A stretch of 54,712 bases of DNA from Prevotellaceae bacterium (lineage in GTDB: Bacteria > Bacteroidota > Bacteroidia > Bacteroidales > UBA932), in the NCBI GenBank assembly GCA_031257315.1, contig JAIROW010000126.1, positions 1 through 54,712 of the forward strand. The letters run 5' to 3'. The notes under the pieces were generated by a model that was given only the letters and a program-made list of their open reading frames with translations, was not told where the DNA came from and did no database searches. This document shows, in pieces, positions 32,625-40,091 of the stretch (position 1 is its first letter; every line of letters begins with the position of its first letter). The position numbers and the translations under genes were made by a program.

Positions 32625-32946
32625 TGCGTATTTGGCGCAAATATAGCGTTTTTTTTATTATAAAACGTCTTTACCTTAAAATTTTTTACAACAGCCAATA
32701 CAATACATTCTAAAACAACAAGTTAAAATTTATATTTTATTTTTCAACACACAAAAAAACAGGGCGTAAAAACAGTTGAAAAGTATCTGCAATTTCAAAT
32801 TTTGAGAAGATATTGACAATTGACAATTTGAAATGGAAAACATTTACAGAATTACAGAAAATGTGTTTCAAAAAATATTTTTACGACAAATTAAAAAATA
32901 TTGCATACCTTTGTCCTGTTAATTATAAACAATAAACATACACGAT

Positions 32947-35547
32947 ATGAGAAAAACATTGATTACAGTATTTTGCAGCGCATGTTTTTTTTGCAGCGCT
33001 CAACAAATAAAAATTGCGTGCATCGGAGCCAGTATTACGGAAGGAGCGCGAATCGAAAACCCGAAGGAAAACGCTTACCCCGGACAGTTGCAGGCTTTGC
33101 TTGGTAAAAATTTTAAAGTCGAAAATTATGGCGCAAGCGGAAGTACAATGCTGAAAAACGGCAATTTGCCTTACTGGAAAACCGACGCCTTTCAGCAGGC
33201 GTTGAAAAGTGTTCCAGATGTTGTATTTATTGATTTGGGCGGAAACGACGCGAAATCGGTTAACCGTCCTTTTTACGGAGAACTGGAGTCTGATGCAAGG
33301 GCGATGATTCTGTCGTTCAAAAATTTACCGCACAAACCGCGAGTTATACTGCTGTTGCCGACAGTTTCGTTTGAACAGGATACTTCTCAGATTTGGGACA
33401 GAATGATTAAAGACGAAATTATTCCGCGACTGCAAAAAGCCGCCATGCACGAAAATATTGAAGTTTTAGACATGCACTCTCTGCTGATTGACCGGAAAGA
33501 TTTGATGCCGGACGGTATCCACCCCGAACTGAAAGGCGCTGAAATTATCGCCAAACGTCTGTTCCGGCAGTTGACGGTTTCGTTTGATGAAAAATTCGAT
33601 ATCTTTCAAATCCTGAAAGCTAAAAACATACCGTATAACACAGACAGTTTTGCAGGATACGAATGTGCTTCATTTAAACAGAAAGGACGTGAATGTAAAA
33701 TTGTTAAACCAAAAAGGACGGCAAGCCACCGCGCATGGATTTGGCGGGCGCGTTTCTGGGGACACGAGGCGCAGACCGATATTGCGCTGCTTGAAAGAGG
33801 CTATCATCTGGTTTATTGCGACCAGTCGGAGCGAATGGGAAACGGACAGTGCATCGACGAATGGAATCTGTTTTACAACATGCTGACAGAAGCCGGATTA
33901 AACCGTAAAGCCGTGCTGGAAGGTATGAGTCGCGGCGCTGTTTACGCTTTTAACTGGGCGGCGGCAAACCCCGACAAAGTTGCCGCAATATATGTCGATA
34001 ATCCGTTGCTTGACATGAAAGCAATGTATTTCGATTTTGACGGGAATGAAAAACCGGAAAACGAAATCACCGTCGGTATAAAAGAAAATTATGGCGTAGC
34101 TCGCACTGAAATCAGGTCGTTTAAAGAAAGTCCGATTGATAAAATCGACTCCATCGTAAAAGGCAGTTATCCGATACTGATTTTATGCGCAGAATTAGAC
34201 AATGCGGCAGTAAATTCTCAAAATACGTATCCCTTTGAAAAGTCGGTCAGGGAAAAAGGAGGCGATATTACGGTAATCGAAAAGAAGGGTTTCGGACATC
34301 ACCCGCACAGTTTGCCAAATCCGGGCGTTATAGTGGATTTTATCGAAAATGCCGTTTACCGAAGTTCAAAAACTGTCGATAATTATTTTCCAATGCAAAA
34401 GCGGTACGATTCGTATAAAGGCTTGGCAATGGCAGGCTATCAGGGCTGGTTCAGCTGTCCGGGCGACGGTTCCGACAGAGGCTGGTATCATTATGCCGGT
34501 CGCAATGGCTTGTTTCAGCCCGGAACATGTACGATTGACATGTGGCCTGACGTGTCGGAATACGACAAAATCTATAAAACCAGTTTTACGTTTGCCGACG
34601 GCAGTCCTGCATACGTTATGAGCGAATATGACGCATCGACGGTGAAAACGCATTTCCGGTGGATGCGCGAATACGGTATAGACGGGGTTTTTGTTCAACG
34701 GTTTGTTGTGGAAATCAAAAATCCAAAAAGTTACGGACAGTTGAACAAAGTCTGGAACTCTGCCATTAATGCGGCAAATGCAAACAACAGAGCAGTCTGC
34801 ATCATGTACGACCTGAGCGGCATGACGCCGGAAGACGAACAGTTTGCTCTGTCGGATATTGATTATATTACAGATAAATACGATATTAAAACCCGAAAAA
34901 ACAATCCATCATATCTGTATCATAACGGAAAACCTCTGGTTGCCGTTTGGGGCGTCGGGTTCAACGACCATCGACGGTATGGATATAAGGAAGCTGAAAC
35001 ACTTATCGACGAACTGAAAAAACGGGGATTCAGCATTTTAACAGGCGTTCCGACATTTTGGAGAGAGGGAATCAACGACGCTTTGGACAATGTAGAACTG
35101 CACCGGCTGATACGGAAAAGCGATATTGTGATGCCATGGTTTGTGGGCAGATATGACGAAAACAGTTTTCCAAATTTTGAAAAACTTGTTAAAGACGATA
35201 TTGAATGGTGCAGGAAAAACGGCGTGGACTACGCTCCTCTCGCATATCCGGGTTTTTCGTGGATAAACATGAACAGAAATTCGCGTCCGATTTCCCGCAA
35301 TCGCGGAAATTTTTATTGGAAACAATTGTCGAGCCACATCAAAAACGGAGCTGAAATGCTGTATCTTGCCATGTTTGACGAAATTGACGAAGGAACGGCA
35401 ATATTCAAATGCGCTACCGAAACGCCGTCGGGCGACAGTTATTTTCTACCTCTCGAAAAAGATTTGGGAAACGATTATTATCTTTTCCTGTCCGGACAGG
35501 CAAGTAAAATGCTGCGCAAGGAAATACCGTTGACAATTGACAATTGA
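32947..35547 (+). CDS. Three-domain secreted protein: SGNH hydrolase + alpha/beta hydrolase + GH71/GH99-like domain
   Basis: IACIGASITEG and DGIHPELKGAEIIAK (SGNH); EGMSRGAVYAFNWAAANPDKVAAIYVD (nucleophile elbow); GLAMAGYQGWFSCPGDGSDRGWYHY..MREYGIDGVFVQRF (GH71/99-like). Confidence 0.8.
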   Translation: MRKTLITVFCSACFFCSAQQIKIACIGASITEGARIENPKENAYPGQLQALLGKNFKVENYGASGSTMLKNGNLPYWKTDAFQQALKSVPDVVFIDLGGNDAKSVNRPFYGELESDARAMILSFKNLPHKPRVILLLPTVSFEQDTSQIWDRMIKDEIIPRLQKAAMHENIEVLDMHSLLIDRKDLMPDGIHPELKGAEIIAKRLFRQLTVSFDEKFDIFQILKAKNIPYNTDSFAGYECASFKQKGRECKIVKPKRTASHRAWIWRARFWGHEAQTDIALLERGYHLVYCDQSERMGNGQCIDEWNLFYNMLTEAGLNRKAVLEGMSRGAVYAFNWAAANPDKVAAIYVDNPLLDMKAMYFDFDGNEKPENEITVGIKENYGVARTEIRSFKESPIDKIDSIVKGSYPILILCAELDNAAVNSQNTYPFEKSVREKGGDITVIEKKGFGHHPHSLPNPGVIVDFIENAVYRSSKTVDNYFPMQKRYDSYKGLAMAGYQGWFSCPGDGSDRGWYHYAGRNGLFQPGTCTIDMWPDVSEYDKIYKTSFTFADGSPAYVMSEYDASTVKTHFRWMREYGIDGVFVQRFVVEIKNPKSYGQLNKVWNSAINAANANNRAVCIMYDLSGMTPEDEQFALSDIDYITDKYDIKTRKNNPSYLYHNGKPLVAVWGVGFNDHRRYGYKEAETLIDELKKRGFSILTGVPTFWREGINDALDNVELHRLIRKSDIVMPWFVGRYDENSFPNFEKLVKDDIEWCRKNGVDYAPLAYPGFSWINMNRNSRPISRNRGNFYWKQLSSHIKNGAEMLYLAMFDEIDEGTAIFKCATETPSGDSYFLPLEKDLGNDYYLFLSGQASKMLRKEIPLTIDN

Positions 35548-35551
35548 CAAT
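35530..35551. repeat. Heptameric repeat (TTGACAA)n supplying the stop codon of the upstream CDS
   Basis: TTGACAATTGACAATTGACAATTG; codons TTG ACA ATT GAC AAT TGA. Confidence 0.95.
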
Positions 35552-35583
35552 TGTAGAGACGCGATTTATCACGACTCTGTTTT

Positions 35584-35780
35584 CAAAAAAGCAGGCGAGC
35601 TTTTTCAAAAAAGCAGGCGAGCTTTTTCAAAAAAGCAGGCGAGCTTTTTCAAAAAAGCAGGCGAGCTTTTTCAAAAAAGCAGGCGAGCTTTTCAAAAAAG
35701 CAGGCGAGCTTTTCAAAAAAGCAGGCGAGCTTTTCAAAAAAGCAGGCGAGCTTTTCAAAAAAGCAGGCGAGCTTTTCAAT
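35584..35780. repeat. Tandem hairpin array, 9 units of (T)TTTTCAAAAAAGCAGGCGAGC (22 bp then 21 bp)
   Basis: GCAGGCGAGC at 35591, 35613, 35635, 35657, 35679, 35700, 35721, 35742, 35763. Confidence 0.97.
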
Positions 35781-35830
35781 TGACAATTGATAATTGACAA
35801 TTGATAATGTAGAGACGCTGTAAAACAATT

Positions 35831-35859
35831 GTAGAGACGTCCAAATTGGGCGTCTCTAC
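35831..35859. repeat. Palindromic repeat GTAGAGACGTCCAAATTGGGCGTCTCTAC
   Basis: Near-perfect inverted repeat; same element at 46438-46466; partial copies at about 35552 and 35809. Confidence 0.9.
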
Positions 35860-35892
35860 AAAAATGACTGATAAAAGCAGACGAACTTTATC

Positions 35893-35937
35893 AAAATTGT
35901 CAATTATCAATTATCAATTATCAATTGTCAATTGTCA
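35893..35937. repeat. Heptameric repeat (CAATTRT)n supplying the stop codon of the GH127 gene
   Basis: AAAATTGTCAATTATCAATTATCAATTATCAATTGTCAATTGTCAACA; stop TCA (minus) at 35928-35930. Confidence 0.95.
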
Positions 35938-37850
35938 ACACTGACGGGATAGACGGAAAAAGATTCGCTGTTTATCATCAGATATGGTTTGAAACAGTAC
36001 GACGTGTCGCCTGCCGATACGAAATGAAGAGGTCTGTCGGGGTCGGGCGCAAGTCCTGTTACGTTAGCGCAATGATATTTTTCGCTGCTGACAGCCGCCA
36101 GCAGTACAGGTCCATATTCTACGGCGTACCTCTTGGCTCCGGCAATGCTGTCAATGCCTACGTAACGTGTGGTTTTCAACTGTATCGGCAGCGTGAATGA
36201 GATGATGTCGCCGTCGTTCCACTGTCTTGAAAGCGTTGCGTATGTTCCGGTTTTTCCCTCAGCGGCTTTTTTACCGTTTATCAAAATGTCAGTCTGAGCT
36301 GCCGCCCACGATGGAATACGGATATGCAGGTTCATTTTCAACGGCGACGGAACAGATACTTTCAGGCTGACTTCGGGGGCAAACGGGAAACGTGTTTCCT
36401 GCTGCAAAGCGACGTTCTGTCCGTTGATACTCCATCTGATTGTCGATGGCTCGTACAGGTTGACGTACAGTCCGTCGGCAGCTGTCGAATAGATAAATTC
36501 GGGCAGCGAGCCAAGCAGTCGCGTACCCTGTCCTTCGCAGCAGGTGTTGTAGCCGTTGTCGGGGCGCTCGCGTTTTCCTTCCATGTTGGCATGATAGCGT
36601 ATGTTTCCTTCTTCGGTCTGGGCGGCAAGGATAACGTTGTATATCGACTTTTCTATTTCGGCAACGTATTTTTCTTCGTCGGGATAGAGACGGTGCAGTC
36701 GCTGGTTGAACTTTATCCAGAAGGCGCTGCCGCAGGTTTCGCCCGTATGTCCCTTGTCTGTCAGACAGTATGAGTGTGGCGGATGGCTGTTTTCGGATTT
36801 TGCATCATAGTGTTTCAGTACGCGCCGTCCGTTTTCGACGTACCACTGGGTTTCGCAGATGGCGATGCTGCCGCCGACGTGTTCCCATTTGTCGTGAATC
36901 AAATCCCATGCTCCGAGCATTGCGTCGAGATACGACCTGTCGCCGGTGGCAATGTAGTGATCAAGATAAGCCTCAAAACTTGTAATCAGATAACTGTGGG
37001 GATTCTGGAGCGGATATTGCCATACGGCAGAATCGTGCCGCGCAGCAAGTTCGTCCAACCACCAGTCGCATACGTAGTATTTTTCGGCAATCTGCAAATC
37101 TTCGGGTTTGCCAACGGGCGAAAGGTATGTGCGCGTGCTGGCAATATGTCCCTGATGTCCGTTATGTTCCCAGTTCAGGAGCTTGGGGTGCAGCTCGTCC
37201 CAGCGGTTAAACCAGTCGGCATGTCCGCGCAAAAGGCTGTACGCTTTGGGGTTTCCGGCAATGGCAGCCTCAATCAGTCCGTGAGTAAACCATGCGCGGG
37301 CATAGTTTGGTTCTTCGCTGCGAATACTGTCGATTATGTGCGGATAGGCAAGAATGTATCCGTCGTCTTCGCGACATTCTTCTATGCCGTCGATAATCTG
37401 GTTGAGGCGGGCGCGGAGTTCGGGATTGTCAATCCACCGGAGCGTATTGCCTGCTCCCATCATAAACCGTCCGGCGCTGGCGCCGCGCAGTTCCGTATCC
37501 CAGAAAAAAACCTGTTTCCGGTCGTCGGGCGGATTATGTACGCCTGCCCGCTGTCTGAATGGAAACAGTATGTGGTCAACCGAAAAGGAGTTGAGCAGAT
37601 ACTGCGCATTACGTTCAAGCGCTTGACGGAAAAGGCTGCTGTCGCCAAGTTCAATGCCTTTAACCGGCACATCGACGCGATACTCGACCGGTTTCCACGT
37701 TGCAGGATTACTTGCGACAAGACGGGGCTTGTACTCGTTTGACATCAGGCTGTAATCCATTCTGGACTTGCGCACGGACTTGTCTGCACACGAAAATAAT
37801 AAGGCAGCAGCACATACGCAGCAAAAGGAATGATAAATTAATCTGTTCAT
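35928..37850 (-). CDS. Glycoside hydrolase family 127-like (beta-L-arabinofuranosidase / DUF1680) lipoprotein
   Basis: Lipobox LLFSCADKS; GRFMMGAGNTLRWIDNPELRARLNQIIDGIEECREDDGYI; YNTCCEGQGTRLLGSLPEFIYSTAADGLYVNLYEPS. Confidence 0.88.
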   Translation of the reverse strand: MNRLIYHSFCCVCAAALLFSCADKSVRKSRMDYSLMSNEYKPRLVASNPATWKPVEYRVDVPVKGIELGDSSLFRQALERNAQYLLNSFSVDHILFPFRQRAGVHNPPDDRKQVFFWDTELRGASAGRFMMGAGNTLRWIDNPELRARLNQIIDGIEECREDDGYILAYPHIIDSIRSEEPNYARAWFTHGLIEAAIAGNPKAYSLLRGHADWFNRWDELHPKLLNWEHNGHQGHIASTRTYLSPVGKPEDLQIAEKYYVCDWWLDELAARHDSAVWQYPLQNPHSYLITSFEAYLDHYIATGDRSYLDAMLGAWDLIHDKWEHVGGSIAICETQWYVENGRRVLKHYDAKSENSHPPHSYCLTDKGHTGETCGSAFWIKFNQRLHRLYPDEEKYVAEIEKSIYNVILAAQTEEGNIRYHANMEGKRERPDNGYNTCCEGQGTRLLGSLPEFIYSTAADGLYVNLYEPSTIRWSINGQNVALQQETRFPFAPEVSLKVSVPSPLKMNLHIRIPSWAAAQTDILINGKKAAEGKTGTYATLSRQWNDGDIISFTLPIQLKTTRYVGIDSIAGAKRYAVEYGPVLLAAVSSEKYHCANVTGLAPDPDRPLHFVSAGDTSYCFKPYLMINSESFSVYPVSVDN

Positions 37851-37889
37851 GATTCAATTAATTATTTTATTTATATTAATACAAAAATT

Positions 37890-37938
37890 CTAATATCTAA
37901 ACTCTAATATCTAAACTCTAATATCTAAACTCTAATAT
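37890..37938. repeat. Alternating heptamer repeat (CTAATAT CTAAACT)3 CTAATAT
   Basis: Seven heptamers; the last overlaps codons RY* of the GH43 gene. Confidence 0.95.
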
Positions 37939-39719
37939 CTAACTAACGCCGTTGCCGTTCCTTTCGTAATACCGCCTTCGTTGAAAGCGTCTATCGAAAA
38001 GAAATAGTCCTTACCGGCGTTCAGGCTGTGGATAGAAAGTTTGCCTGTGCGATAGACTATATAATTATGGTATAGTTTGTCAGCCCGCGTTCCGAAACGG
38101 ATATTGTAACCGGTGGCTTCGGGTAGCGCGTCCCATTTCAGGTGAACGGTACGACGGTCTGCGGCGTCGCGTTCGACGGTAAAACTCTGAACGGGTTTGG
38201 GCGCAGCCTTGTCGCTTTTGCCGAAAACGCGAAAATCGGATACAGAGAATTTGCCCGACGGACAGTATATGTTTTTGACGCGAAGATAGCGGGCTTTTAC
38301 CGGACGGGGCAACTGAATATAATCGTGCGGCATGTCAACCGTATTGTTCGAGCGGTCAACGACTGTTTCCCAATGTTTTTTGTCGGCAGAGGCTTCAATC
38401 GTGTAACGGTAAAAGATGCTGTCCGATCTGCCTTTCAGCGTCGAGCCTTCGTCGGCAAAATTGATTTGCAGTGCGTATATGTCCGACAGCCCGTCGAGAT
38501 CCATAAAAAACCATTCGTCGCTGCCGCCGGTTTCGGCGCTCCACCATGTTCTGATTTCTTCGTCGTTGATGTTTCGCGGTTCGCAGTTTCGTATCTGTTT
38601 AACCATCGTGCCAAAAACTTCCGTTTCGGTTTTATATTCGGGCAAAATTGACGATACTTCCACTTTTTTGCCGTAAGAGAGCAGCATCCAGTCGGGGAAC
38701 AGTTCTTCGGGGGCGTTGATTTTACGGTCGGGGAGAATCATAGGATAATCGCCAAAGCCGGTGTATGCGTACATTTCGCCATCGCCGTCGAAGAACAGCG
38801 GAAACAGCGAGAGACGGCGCTCAAACGGGTGGCGTACCGAAATGCTCGACGTTGCGATGTGCCAGTAATTGCCGTAACGGTCTTGGAACGTGCTGCTGTG
38901 TCCGGCTCCGCAGGTAAAGCCTTCGGGCTTGTACGAGAACGGGTTGTGTTCTGCCAGCGTATATGGTCCCAGCGGTTTGTCGGAAACGTAAACGCCGTCG
39001 TTGTAGCTTTTTAGTTCGGTGCCGGGCGCGGCGTATTGCAAATAATATTTCCCGTTATATTTGTTCATCCACGCTCCTTCTATATGCGGGGCAATCGAGT
39101 CGTTAGGCAGGTTGTAGTCGGTTTTTTCTTCCCAGCCGTATTCTTTCGGATGCCCGTATATAAAGGGAATTTCTTCGCTTATCGGTTCAAACGTTTTCGG
39201 ATCCAGCTCGTATCCGCGCACCGGTTCGACATTGCTGCAACCGCCGTAATAATATAGCCGTCCGTCGTCGTCGAGGAACAGCGCCGGATCGCTAATAATG
39301 ATTTTGAAGTTGGGATTGGCAACTTCCCAGACGCCCGATTTCGGGTCGGCAGTTTTTACCACCTGTCTGACTTGCGAAGCGATTAGGTAAATTTCGCCGT
39401 CGATAACGACGGTTGTCGGCGCAAAAACGCCTGTTGGAAAAACGCTGTTCGGAACAATCAAATCCCAGTTAATAAGGTCGGTCGAATGAAAGTATCCGCC
39501 CGAATGGGAGACAAAAGCATAGTATTCGTCTCCGAACAGCACGACAGTCGGGTCGGCTCCCTCGCGATACTGCTGCGGAAGCCCCTGCTGTTGAAACATG
39601 TAACTTATATTAAACGGATTACAAACCGTCTGATACGTCGCTGCCGGCAAAGTTTCCAGCCGGCTGTCGCATCTGCAAAAAAACGCCGCCACTGCGGCAA
39701 AAAGAATTAAATTTTTCAT
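37932..39719 (-). CDS. GH43-like lipoprotein with F5/8 type C and fibronectin III domains
   Basis: DPTVVLFGDEYYAFVSHSGGYFHSTDLINW; discoidin-like WWSAETGGSDEWFFMDL..; FNIII-like PVQSFTVERDAADRRTVHLKWDALPEATGYNIRFG. Confidence 0.85.
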   Translation of the reverse strand: MKNLILFAAVAAFFCRCDSRLETLPAATYQTVCNPFNISYMFQQQGLPQQYREGADPTVVLFGDEYYAFVSHSGGYFHSTDLINWDLIVPNSVFPTGVFAPTTVVIDGEIYLIASQVRQVVKTADPKSGVWEVANPNFKIIISDPALFLDDDGRLYYYGGCSNVEPVRGYELDPKTFEPISEEIPFIYGHPKEYGWEEKTDYNLPNDSIAPHIEGAWMNKYNGKYYLQYAAPGTELKSYNDGVYVSDKPLGPYTLAEHNPFSYKPEGFTCGAGHSSTFQDRYGNYWHIATSSISVRHPFERRLSLFPLFFDGDGEMYAYTGFGDYPMILPDRKINAPEELFPDWMLLSYGKKVEVSSILPEYKTETEVFGTMVKQIRNCEPRNINDEEIRTWWSAETGGSDEWFFMDLDGLSDIYALQINFADEGSTLKGRSDSIFYRYTIEASADKKHWETVVDRSNNTVDMPHDYIQLPRPVKARYLRVKNIYCPSGKFSVSDFRVFGKSDKAAPKPVQSFTVERDAADRRTVHLKWDALPEATGYNIRFGTRADKLYHNYIVYRTGKLSIHSLNAGKDYFFSIDAFNEGGITKGTATALVRY

Positions 39720-39775
39720 TTGTATCTACTATTTAATTTTTATTTACCCTTAAATCTGCAAAAAATTTCAAAAAT

Positions 39776-39833
39776 AACTGCAAAGTTTTTATTTACAAAA
39801 CTTTGCAGTTTCGACATTTTCACATATTTTTGC
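39776..39833 (+). promoter_or_regulatory. Hairpin + TATTTTTG module, copy 2
   Basis: AACTGCAAAGTTTT tattta c AAAACTTTGCAGTT, then TCGACATTTTCACATATTTTTG. Confidence 0.55.
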
Positions 39834-39895
39834 AGCATGAAACAAATTTACAAAAAAGCAAAAATGACGGCAGCAAAAGTAATAAAAAATTCTAA

Positions 39896-39998
39896 ATTAT
39901 GCGAATTATGGTTTGCAAACGTTATTTTAGCCCGAATGGGCTAAATTTTCATAACCGCATACAAGCAAGGGGTTGCAACCCCTTGTTGAGTTGCGATA
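39896..39998. mobile_element. MITE-like element copy C (partial, one end)
   Basis: AATTATGCGAATTATGG...TTATTTTAGCCCGAATGGGCTAAATTTTCATAACCGCATACAAGC plus palindrome CAAGGGGTTGCAACCCCTTG. Confidence 0.6.
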
Positions 39999-40021
39999 GT
40001 CAAAACGGTTTGAGAAGCTGC

Positions 40022-40062
40022 AAAAAACTGAGGCTGCCCGAAAATTTTTGGACAGCCTCAGT
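40022..40062 (-). terminator. Intrinsic terminator of the susC1-susD1 operon
   Basis: Minus strand: CTGAGGCTGTCC aaaaattttc GGGCAGCCTCAG TTTTTTG. Confidence 0.85.
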
Positions 40063-40091
40063 CATTGCATCAATGAATAAATTCAGGTAAT

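Noticed and set aside
35584-35780. CRISPR array or repeat protein (ORFs 35537-35797 and 35544-35783)
   Set aside because: No spacers; the period changes from 22 to 21 bp, so the reading frame rotates in the first half; open frames are a by-product of low-complexity repeats.
36774-37742. 322-aa + strand ORF antisense to the GH127 gene
   Set aside because: Complement of a strong GH127 coding sequence; no domain or signal features.
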